Assembly: GCA_013339895.1 (NCBI GenBank)
Contig: JABACO010000007.1
Coordinates: 1,737,929-1,801,928, forward strand
DNA: 64,000 nucleotides
From: Ephydatia muelleri
Lineage: Eukaryota > Porifera > Demospongiae > Spongillida > Spongillidae
Direction: 5' to 3'
The notes below the pieces were generated by a model. The model did no database searches, was not told where the DNA came from, and was given only the letters and a program-made list of their open reading frames with translations. Position numbers and translations under genes: made by a program. This document shows, piece after piece, positions 51,827 to 60,639 of the stretch; position 1 is the first letter of the stretch; each line of letters opens with the position of its first letter.

Positions 51827-53064
51827 ATGTTTGCCTCGCTGCTTGGCGGAGTGTTGCTGTCTCTTGCTCTCATGACAGTCGGACACGCGCAGGGAATCAG
51901 ACCCTCGTTGAACCTCTTCGCAAATGGTGGAAACGAAGCGACTTTCTATTTCGTGGTCGGAGACGGTGAACGGCAGGTTTCGCTGGTAACCAATCCGAAT
52001 GGGATGAGTCTTGTGAGTGACCCCGACAGCAACGTCACAAGAGTGGAGTTTGTGATTCAGGGAGTCCAGGACAACCAGGAACAGCTAATGTACAGCATAC
52101 CCGCCGGGTTCGTCGTTAGCATTATGACCGGTGTGACCTATAGCTTCGGACGACACACTTTGCCGTACGATTTTAGTTTTTTGTCCACCGTTAAGTACGA
52201 CGCCAACTTGTCTGTAGACTCCCTCTCTCAACCTTCGCGCAACATCACCGTCACCGCGTATGACGCTGTGGGTGCCGGCCCCTCCTCTGTGATCCATCTG
52301 GTGTTTATCCCGCCAACCTTGTGCCCTGTTTTCAGCGCGTCGAATTACAACGCAACACTGTACCAGAACACGACCGACGGGACCGTTTTGGCCGTGAATA
52401 TCGGCGCCGTGGACCCCAGCGGGGGACCGTTAACGTACTACATCCAGCAGGCCACGTCGAATGTCTTCATTATAGACCCGCAGACGGGCGTCATTCGGAT
52501 CAATAACTCTACTATCGTGAACACGGAAACTGCGCGAAGGCTCACCCTCACCGTATTGGCCACCAACAGCCCTCTAACCGATCCGCCGAAGACTGGCACG
52601 GCCACAGTAAATATCGTCTTGCTCCATCCGCCTTATTTTAAACAGAACAGTTACGTTTTTTCTACGCCATCTGTGGGCCAAGTGTCCGCGGTTGACCTGG
52701 ACGGAGATGTTCTCACTTACTCATTCGCTACCCCACAGTCCAACTTTGTAATAAACAGTGCCAACGGTGCGCTGTCCGCCGCAGGAGTACTTACCCTGTC
52801 CTCGTACACATTCGTGGTTCTGGTAACAGACGGTGTGTACGTGGTTGGAAAATCAACGTCACCGTCAGTGTGACCCCAGTCGTGGGCGTTCTCATTACTC
52901 CGGATATCTCCACGACAAATATTGTGCTCGACACCAAGAATTACATGTACAGCGTCTACCTGAGCAGTGCAGCCAGTGTGGGAACACCCCTACTCGTTCA
53001 AGACACCACGGCGAATCTCGTCCGAGGCACAGCTGCTCTTACCGCGCAACTCAACGGTGCAACC
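51827..53064 (+). CDS. cadherin-type cell-surface protein, first exon
   Basis: This is probably a calcium-dependent adhesion or signalling receptor. The ATG at 51827 opens a signal peptide (MFASLLGGVLLSLALMTVGH then AQG). After an N-terminal region without clear family, two cadherin-like repeats are visible. The first runs from PVFSASNYNATLYQNTTDGT through AVDPSGGPLTYYI, FIIDPQTGVIRINN and TARRLTLTVLATNS. The second runs from PPYFKQNSYVFSTPSVGQVS through VDLDGDVLTYSF and FVINSANGALS to YTFVVLVTDG. There are many N-glycosylation sequons. One A seems missing in the AAAA run at 52849-52852; the frame then continues INVTVSVTPVVGVLITPDIS to a donor ACC|GTAAGT. Classic calcium motifs are degenerate. 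The downstream exons are not identified; a retroelement occupies the following intron. Confidence 0.8.
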
Positions 53065-53423
53065 GTAAGTCGTCAGTTCTTATACTAATAATAGCAGTTT
53101 TAATGTTGAGTAATCACATGCAATTCCAGTACCAATCACTGCCTTTGCATACAGAGTACCACCCTATATGATGTAACACCTGTTGTGCGCATGTCCATGT
53201 GGCCGATAAATAATAACCAAGTTCAGTATAACACTTACATGATATATATTTTGTAGTTGCTAGTATTGTAATCAGAGCGTTGTTGAAAGTGAGCGTGTCT
53301 ATAAAATGTTTACAGACCTGGTACAAAATGTTAAAACACTTCGTACCAGATAAATCAATTGGAAAGCTAAAATTATTTCGACGCGCTTTATTTGCTGTGA
53401 TTGTTTCACATGCTTTCATTTTA

Positions 53424-53426
<3 letters not shown>

Positions 53427-53469
<43 letters not shown>
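53427..53469. repeat. (AAT)n, 5' flank of the retroelement
   Basis: A run of AATAATAAT directly precedes the element. A matching (AAT)n forms its 3' end at 57447-57485. Confidence 0.93.
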
Positions 53470-53471
<2 letters not shown>

Positions 53472-56400
53472 CTAGATAAAAATGGCGTCCGCTTTCGCGG
53501 TTGCGGCTATTTTGAATTCATCGTCTAGATAGGCCTATTCATGCCTAATCGCAGCCAATCCAGCCCAGGAAGATCTATAAGAGCTCATCCCTGCTGCAGC
53601 TGCAATGGCAGAAACGCCCGTTGCAAGTTTTGCGCGTGTGCGAAGGCAGGACGAGCCTGCACGTGTTGTCTCCCTGCTAAACACGGTAAGTGCTGTAATA
53701 GATTTTCTCACCACAGCGCTTCGACGACGGCGACGGTACCTTCGAACCATCTCCCAGGGTCTACCACTCGCTCCCCTGACACTGAGCAGCTGGAATCATT
53801 ACAACCAACACTACAGCAGCTGCAAGCGTCCATAGAGACGATGGCTCCGGCCTTGTCTTCAGAGCTTCCGTCATCACTTCCGAGCCCCTCGGCATCGTAC
53901 TGCCCTCAAAATATGCAGCAGTCGTCATCTGGGTTTATTGATCCCTCATCGACGTTACTTTGGGCAACGAATCAGCAGACTTGTTCCCAATCTCCATTGT
54001 CACCTTCCCAGGAGTGCGAGTCACTATCGGCCACTTGTTGCAAGTGCCATTCCTCAGGCGCCCGTTGCACGGCTTGCAAGTGCTGTCGGGAGGAGCGCTC
54101 CTGTGTGAACTGTTACCCCGGGAGAAGGGGAAATTGTGCTAATGCTCCTGCTCCCCCAAACGTCATTATTCAATCCACTTCTCATCTTCCACCATTGCAT
54201 CCTATGACACAACCATCTTCCACCGTGCTGCCTCCAACCTCCCCGCCGGCGCACACTGTCTCATCTCTTCCTACTTCGCCCCAGCCTTGCAATCCTTCTG
54301 CTCTTTCACAGCGCCCCCCAGTAGAATCCCGGCAAAATCCTCCGGATCCTTCCCCCCTGTCCACCTCAGCTCCTCCAGTCACACCAATCAGAAAGCAGTG
54401 TACCATCGAGGGGTGTACAGCTCTTATAGCCCCATCCATGTGGCGCATCCACATGTCCCTACATGCCAGTGGAGCCCTTCCTGGTCAGGTACCTGCAGAG
54501 TGGCTTTTGGACCAAAATTTGTTTGTGTGTCCCAACTGTTCCCAATTAGTGGCTAACACCAGGCAGGCCTCTCACCTCCAGCGCTGCTCACAAAGACTAA
54601 CCGACCAAACAGCCCATCTCCAGTCCCCCATAGCACCAGAGCCACAGATCAACCTGAGTCTTCCCACCTTTGAGGAGGTCTGTCAGCTGCATCACCCAAC
54701 TCTACGCTTTGTTCCTACCAAAGCCCGGCCGGCATTTGCCCGAGCCCTCTCATCAGCTCTGAAGGAGGTCCTCCTCCATAATTCCGAAGAGGCTTGGTTG
54801 AAACTGTTCATGCTCCCAAAGTGTGTCCTTCCCTCTTTGAAGCAGAGAAGTGTCGTCAACCCACACACCCCAATCGAGTCACTGTGCAAGATGTGGCTAA
54901 ATAATGATCTGGTCACCCTCTGGTCAATGTCTGTAACCCGAGCCAACCTCCATAATTCTTCCAAAAACCTCAGAACATCTACCCACAGTCAAGAAATCTC
55001 TTCAGCCATTTCACTAGGCCGCTCAGGATTGATGGGAAAAGCTTGCCGCATGCTGCTCTCCAGTGGCATTGCACCTTCTAACAGTGCAACATGGAACTTG
55101 CTACAGTCCAAGAATCCTTCCTGCCCTCACCCCACAATCCCGGACGTAGCCAGCAACCCCGTTACCCTTGGCCCTTCCTTTGACATCCTGCGCATTTTGA
55201 GATCCTTCACTAAAGGAACCTCGGCAGGTCCCTCTGGCCTATCCATTCAACACATACTTGATGCAGCTTCAATACCTCTCCAAACCCCAATCTGTGACTC
55301 CCTGAAGGGGGTTGTTAACATTCTAGCCTCAGGTAAGGCCCCCAAAAGTGTTTCTGCTTTTTTGTCTGGCGGTAGATTGATTGCACTAAACAAGGGTAAA
55401 ATCAGCGAGGGTCGATATACTGACATTAGACCCATAGTTGTTGGTGAAACACTTCGCAGACTCACAGGTAAGTGCCTTTGCTCTATCCTCAGAGATAAGT
55501 TCTCCACCTTTTTTCAGCCTTCCCAGTTTGGCGTGGCATGTAAGGCAGGCGTAGAAAAGGTGGTTCACAAATTGAGAAAGTGCATTGATGATGGCTGGAT
55601 GAGTGGGGACTTCGTAGTCTGCAAGGTTGACATGTCTAACGCATTTAACAGGGTTTCCAGGCAAGCAGTTCTTGATGAGTGTTCTTCTTTCTTCCCTGAA
55701 CTGCTACCATGGGTCTCATGGTGCTATGGTTCTCACTCCATTTTGTGGCACTCCATGGGCAAAATCAGCTCACAGTCAGGTGTTCAGCAGGGAGATCCCC
55801 TTGGCCCAATGTTGTTTGCTTTGGTCCTCCATAAGCTTGTTTCTAGCATAGAGGCTGACGACGATTGCATCGATCTTCGCTTCAATGCTTGGTACCTGGA
55901 TGATGGCATACTGGCGGGGGAGAGGTCAGCTGTAGTACGAGCTCTGCATCTAATTGAAGAGTTGGGGCCCCACCTGGGTCTGTTCATCAATTATCCCAAG
56001 TGTGAAGTGTTTAGTAGGAATGGTTGCTCTCTTTTTCCAGCCTCTGTTAAGTCCTCATTCCTACCCAACCTGGAGATCCTTGGGGCTCCTATAGGTGACC
56101 TTGTGCATTGTTCTCGCTTCTTTGCGGAGAAACACAATCTTTTCAAGGTACTGCTGAGAGCCATCTCAGATGTGGCTGCAGTTGATCTCCATGTTGCCAT
56201 CTCTCTCCTCCGCAAGTGTGGAGGCTACTGCAAGTTAGTACACCTTGCTAGAACCACCCCAACCATCCTCTGTGAAGATTCCTTGAAGTTCTTTGACGAA
56301 GAAGTGAGACTTTGCCTCTCTTCTTGTGTAGCAATAGATGTGCCAGACCCACAGTGGCAGCAAGCTCAACTTAGTCCTAAGCGGGGTGGGCTCGGCCTGC

Positions 56401-57447
56401 GTTCTCTGTCTCTTCACTCGTGTGCAGCCTTCATCTCTTCTCTGGCATCTTTAGAAATGGGGAACCCTGACAACATTCATTTACAACAGGCCATTCTTCG
56501 TTTCAATGCCCGAGTCTCTCCACAGGACTCCATCACCATGGAATCAGTGCTCAATTCTCCTCCTCAGCAGAAGTCACTGTCCCAGATGCTGGATTCTTTT
56601 GCATTCCATTCTCTGCTGTCTTCTGCTTCCCCGGTGAACAAGGCTCGCATGCTCTCAGTTTCTTCTCCCCATGCCAGTTCTTGGATTACTGCTATCCCTT
56701 CTACGAGGTTGAAAATGCACCTTGAATCAGCAGAGTTCCAAATGGCCATTAGGTGGTGGCTCGGTCTCAAAACTTCAGACGCCTCTCCCTGCCCCTTCTG
56801 CCCTGATCTGATTCTTGATCCTCTGGGTCACCACGCGACTTCTTGCAGGCATGGGGGAGACGTGGTGATCAGACACAACCACCTTCGTGACATCGTTGCT
56901 GACTTCTGTCGCCAAGCCCACCTCTCAGTAAGAGTGGAAGCTGGGTATGGGCTCTCTAGTGACCACTCTAACACTCGCCCAGCGGATGTCCTGGTTCAGG
57001 GTTGGGACAGAGGATCTCCTGCTGCCCTGGACATCACTGTAACATCTCCCCTCACCCCTGCCACCTTGAGAGACGCCAGTTCCACTGCTGGGGCAGCAGC
57101 CTATGCTGCAGAATGCAGGAAACACACTGCAAATGATGCTAAGTGCCAGGAGCTGGGCTGGGCCTGCATCCCCCTAGCAGTGGAGACCTTTGGTAACTGG
57201 GGCATGGAAGCTCAGGGTGTCTTTTTCCGCCTCGCTTCTGCACTCGGGATGCACCAAGGAACTTCAAAGTCTTGGGCCCTCCACACCATCTACAGCCGCC
57301 TTAATATGTCCCTGGTGCGTTCAGTGGCTAGATCCATTCTAGGTAGAAGCTATGTAGTTTAGAACATCTATAGGTGTTTTTTGTGGACAATACTGTATGA
57401 GCATTTATTCCATTCGTGTATTGTCTTGTTTCGTGTAAATAAAATTA
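53470..57447 (+). mobile_element. full-length RLE-type non-LTR retroelement in an (AAT)n site
   Basis: The single intact ORF (53541-57362) has a short 5' leader (about 70 bp) and a short 3' UTR ending AAATAAAATTAAA before (AAT)n. No LTRs or inverted repeats. (AAT)n on both sides fits insertion into a TAA-type microsatellite, the target preference known for Dong-like elements, but simple (AAT)n tails are also common at non-LTR 3' ends. It lies in the first intron of the cadherin-type gene, same strand. Confidence 0.85.
53541..57362 (+). CDS. reverse transcriptase/endonuclease polyprotein with N-terminal CXC cysteine modules
   Basis: The intact 1273-residue protein would copy its RNA at a nicked target. 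Residues 18-53 are Cys-rich (CCSCNGRNARCKFCACAKAG then RACTCCLPAKHGKCCN), and about 165-201 repeat this pattern (CCKCHSSGARCTACKC then CREERSCVNCYPGRRGNC). Both resemble tesmin/TSO1 CXC DNA-binding domains. Next come a C2H2 finger (CTIEGCTALIAPSMWRIHMS, about 287) and a C2HC-like finger (CPNCSQLVANTRQASHLQRC, about 332). The RT domain has TSAGPSGLS, LIALNKGK, VCKVDMSNAFNRVS (about 693), SGVQQGDPLGPMLFALVL and the YLDDG catalytic box (about 783). The C-terminal part has a CCHC-type knuckle (CPFCPDLILDPLGHHATSC, about 1085) and a restriction-like endonuclease core (RPADVLVQGW...ALDITV, about 1146-1165). The ATG at 53541 precedes the first Cys module closely. No frameshift in 3.8 kb suggests recent activity. 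Confidence 0.9.
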   Translation: MPNRSQSSPGRSIRAHPCCSCNGRNARCKFCACAKAGRACTCCLPAKHGKCCNRFSHHSASTTATVPSNHLPGSTTRSPDTEQLESLQPTLQQLQASIETMAPALSSELPSSLPSPSASYCPQNMQQSSSGFIDPSSTLLWATNQQTCSQSPLSPSQECESLSATCCKCHSSGARCTACKCCREERSCVNCYPGRRGNCANAPAPPNVIIQSTSHLPPLHPMTQPSSTVLPPTSPPAHTVSSLPTSPQPCNPSALSQRPPVESRQNPPDPSPLSTSAPPVTPIRKQCTIEGCTALIAPSMWRIHMSLHASGALPGQVPAEWLLDQNLFVCPNCSQLVANTRQASHLQRCSQRLTDQTAHLQSPIAPEPQINLSLPTFEEVCQLHHPTLRFVPTKARPAFARALSSALKEVLLHNSEEAWLKLFMLPKCVLPSLKQRSVVNPHTPIESLCKMWLNNDLVTLWSMSVTRANLHNSSKNLRTSTHSQEISSAISLGRSGLMGKACRMLLSSGIAPSNSATWNLLQSKNPSCPHPTIPDVASNPVTLGPSFDILRILRSFTKGTSAGPSGLSIQHILDAASIPLQTPICDSLKGVVNILASGKAPKSVSAFLSGGRLIALNKGKISEGRYTDIRPIVVGETLRRLTGKCLCSILRDKFSTFFQPSQFGVACKAGVEKVVHKLRKCIDDGWMSGDFVVCKVDMSNAFNRVSRQAVLDECSSFFPELLPWVSWCYGSHSILWHSMGKISSQSGVQQGDPLGPMLFALVLHKLVSSIEADDDCIDLRFNAWYLDDGILAGERSAVVRALHLIEELGPHLGLFINYPKCEVFSRNGCSLFPASVKSSFLPNLEILGAPIGDLVHCSRFFAEKHNLFKVLLRAISDVAAVDLHVAISLLRKCGGYCKLVHLARTTPTILCEDSLKFFDEEVRLCLSSCVAIDVPDPQWQQAQLSPKRGGLGLRSLSLHSCAAFISSLASLEMGNPDNIHLQQAILRFNARVSPQDSITMESVLNSPPQQKSLSQMLDSFAFHSLLSSASPVNKARMLSVSSPHASSWITAIPSTRLKMHLESAEFQMAIRWWLGLKTSDASPCPFCPDLILDPLGHHATSCRHGGDVVIRHNHLRDIVADFCRQAHLSVRVEAGYGLSSDHSNTRPADVLVQGWDRGSPAALDITVTSPLTPATLRDASSTAGAAAYAAECRKHTANDAKCQELGWACIPLAVETFGNWGMEAQGVFFRLASALGMHQGTSKSWALHTIYSRLNMSLVRSVARSILGRSYVV

Positions 57448-57449
57448 AA

Positions 57450-57485
<36 letters not shown>

Positions 57486-57545
57486 TCAGGAGGGGGATAT
57501 TTCATCATCGTAACTTTCATAGCTAGTGTGTCTCAGTGTGTCAGG

Positions 57546-57658
57546 GTATGTATGTATGTATGTATGTATGTATGTATGTATGTATGTATGTATGTATGTA
57601 TGTATGTATGTATGTATGTATGTATGTATGTATGTATGTATGTATGTATGTATGTATG
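57546..57658. repeat. (GTAT)n microsatellite
   Basis: About 28 units of TATG. Confidence 0.97.
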
Positions 57659-58170
57659 TGGCGCGTAGATGGTCGGCTCATGGCATTGGATTTTTCTCCC
57701 TTGCCCCCGTTCCTTTTACTACGCTGCCACGTGTAAAGTGGTTTGTTCGCTGGCCCCGTTTGCCGCTACCATCTGAGATCTATTCGGCTCTTCTCGAGAA
57801 GACAGTTCCTGAGTGGTGCGCTCTATCTGGAGCTACAAGTTTTTTATCCATCTCGTCTACCAAACCACTGACCGGCAACATTGCTACGTCTCATAAAACG
57901 AGAAAGTTTGTGTCCTAGTGTGTGTGAAGGCTGTTTGGAGTTGAAATAGAAGATTGAACGATTGTTGGTTTGAAATATGAACGGACGCGCTCACCGTGGC
58001 TCCACTGAGCAAATAAAGCCCAAGTTTTGAACGGCGTAGTATATGGGTGTGTTGGTGTCTTGCGTGGACGTTACAACTATTTTTGTGTCCCCCACTGTTT
58101 CTTCTCCCCAAACGTGACTGTATTGTATGCGTGTATGACATGTATGCGTACAGTTGCGATGGATATTATT
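57659..58170. other. no gene recognised
   Basis: An open plus-strand stretch to a stop at 57918 and AATAAA at about 58011 hint at a gene or LTR end. No family match seen. Confidence 0.3.
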
Positions 58171-58179
58171 ATTATTATG

Positions 58180-58436
58180 TAGTATGTATGTATGTATGTA
58201 TGTATGTATGTATGATGTTGTATGTATGTATGTATGTAGTATGTATGTATGTATGTATGTATGTATGTATGTATGTATGTATGTAGTAGTATTGATGTAT
58301 GTATGTATGTATGTATGTATGTATGTATGTTGTATGTATGTATGTATGTATGTATGTATGTATGATGTATGTATGTATGTATTATGTATGTATGTATGTA
58401 TGTATTATGTAGTATGTATGTATGTATGTAGTATAT
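58180..58436. repeat. (GTAT)n microsatellite, interrupted
   Basis: About 250 bp of GTAT units with one-base interruptions. Confidence 0.96.
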
Positions 58437-58446
58437 CATTATTATA

Positions 58447-58830
58447 TTATCCTAAAATAATAATAATAATGAGGCAAGTAATGGCATACAAATGCTCTAT
58501 AAACTGCCTATCTATATGGGAAAAGTTACAAAGGTTGGGAAGGTCATGTTTAGATAATAATGATTTGAAGACTTTAACATCTTTGGCTGTAACAATGTGT
58601 TGAGGTAGTGAATTCCACATATGAATTACTCTGTTGCTGAAGAAATGGTACCTGCATGAATGATGTGGTATACACTTGTGCTGAATTTTACATGAGTGAC
58701 CACGTGTAGTAGAAAGCAGGGGAATATTTAAAAAGTCATCACGTTTGAGGTCAACAGTCTGATACACAATCTTGTAACACAAGACTAAGTCAGAAAATAT
58801 TCTTATGCCATAAATAATCATGTACTGCAT
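58447..58830 (-). pseudogene. 3' end fragment of a LINE (RT C terminus)
   Basis: The minus strand reads IFSDLVLCYKIVYQTVDLKR, then YHFFSNRVIHMWNSLPQHIV and KVFKSLLSKH, the conserved C-terminal tail of CR1/L2/Jockey-type ORF2 proteins. It ends at (ATT)n at 58455-58470, the element's 3' tail. It is 5'-truncated, as is usual for LINE copies. Confidence 0.75.
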
Positions 58831-58834
58831 AGGC

Positions 58835-59740
58835 TAAATGTCTGGTAACTAGACCATTTTACGAGACATAATTCGCGTACATCTGGGTCTAGTAGTAGCC
58901 TAGTAGGGTAGCTTATTGGTATTACTGTTACAGAGCGGATAAAAGCATCACATTTTTGCACAAAGATTCGTTAGCACTGCATGACTGATCAAAACTAGCC
59001 CAGGAGCCCTCCAAAACATTTTGCCCTAACCCCAAGAAATATCAAAACCAAATGTGAATCATTGTGCTGCAAAATATAATATAGAAGGTTGCAAATGCAT
59101 TGTGTATCAATAGTGACCTTACAAGTATTTTGTTAATTACATGTAAATACACCTGCACTTGCAAAGTGGTGAACATGGTAGATTTGATTTGGTACATTTG
59201 CATCTCAAACAATCTCCTTTGCATGTGCATTTTATCAGTTCTCTGCATGCTTTTGATACCTCTGGAAGTGTAATCCAAACTGGAACCCATCATTCAGACT
59301 ACTTGATCCATGCAAATTCTTGTAGAGAGGGAATAGCTGCTTGTGCCTGCGTAGCAATAGTCCAGATTCCTGCTTGGTAAATCGCTCATTGAGGGTGTTG
59401 AAGCAAGGCATCTTGTGTCGGTGGCATTCTGTCCATGGATGGACTTTTCAGGCAGAATGATTCCCTTCTAACTTCATTTACAGAAATATGCTGGCTGGTA
59501 AGTCTCTCTAAGATTTGAAAATGGATCGACACGAAGGAGCTATTACCCCATCTTCATTAAAGCGCTCACAATCGGAGATTGCAAGTGAGTCCTCAAGCTC
59601 CAAAACCCTGTCATATGAAATGCTGATTCCAATACGATGTAATTGCTTGATGAGCTTCTTACTTCTAGTCAGTGCATGAATATTGAAACCAATTTAAATC
59701 GGGAGAGGTGGTTCAAATGCCAAAGAATGTCTTGATGTGA
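58835..59740. other. no gene recognised
   Basis: Unique AT-rich sequence that may include the 5' UTR of the LINE that follows. Confidence 0.4.
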
Positions 59741-59759
59741 TACCTTAAGGATGGAAATA

Positions 59760-60627
59760 ATGCCGCGCGGTAAGCAGTGTTCAGTCTGTGATAAGAAAAA
59801 CGTCGATACGACTGCTCCTCAAGTTTTGACTTGTACATACTGCGGTGCCGTATTTCATGCAGAGTGCTCTGCTACGTTTTCTAAAGTGGGTCTGGATGCT
59901 TTAGCCATTGTCAAAGAGGTATGCACGCCATGCCCTGGTTGTGAGTTCGCGTTGCGTCAGCTTCCAGCCAAAGTAGCCAGTTTGGAAAAGCGACTTCAGG
60001 ACTTCGTCGAAAAAACTGAGTCTGCCCTTACCATGCAATGTTTTGTCTGCTTCCCACGTTGCCGCTACCTCTGCTGTTCAGTCGCAGTGCACACCGGTAA
60101 ATAAAGATGTTGATAAAGCAGTGAAGGAGGCGTTGTCTCACCAGGAAAACAGAAGAAGCCTAGTTGTTTCAGGTATAATAGAGTCCATTTCACAGGATGA
60201 AGACGCCCGCTTTGTTAAAGATTTGTTTTCGTACCTTGGCGAAAAAGACGTGGTTGTTGTTGACTGTTTTCGACTGGGAAAACCCCTTGTCACTAGCTCC
60301 GCATCTAAACCAAGCTTGCTCAAGGTCAGCCTTGCTAACTCAAACGAAAGGATATCTATCTTAAAGAAAGCAAAGTTGCTAAAAGATTCTGACCACTTCA
60401 AACAGATTTTTGTGCGTCCAAGCTACACCCTTGTTGAACGAATACACATTAAAAGTCTTTATAATACCCTTCAAAGTCAGCAAGAGGAAACTGGAGTAAA
60501 CCACTTCATAGATCGCAGGGGACCTGTCAATCTTTGGACTGTAAAAAGAAAAGATTTACCCAAGGTACCAAGTGTCAATGGTGGGCTTACTGCCTCTGCT
60601 TCTAAATGCCCTACTAAAGGTAATTAG
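59760..60627 (+). pseudogene. LINE ORF1 protein with PHD-like zinc finger
   Basis: MPRGKQCSVCDKKNVDTTAP is followed by LTCTYCGAVFHAECSATF and CTPCPGCEF: C-x2-C, C-x2-C, H-x2-C and C-x2-C as in a PHD finger. A coiled-coil-like stretch (KVASLEKRLQDFVEKTESAL) comes next. After a frame change near 60050 the chain continues with ENRRSLVVSGIIESISQDED, VVDCFRLGK and KQIFVRPSYTLVERI, like the RRM/CTD-type RNA-binding region of LINE ORF1p. CR1-group ORF1 proteins often have such PHD fingers. Confidence 0.75.
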
Positions 60628-60639
60628 GGACATGAGGCA

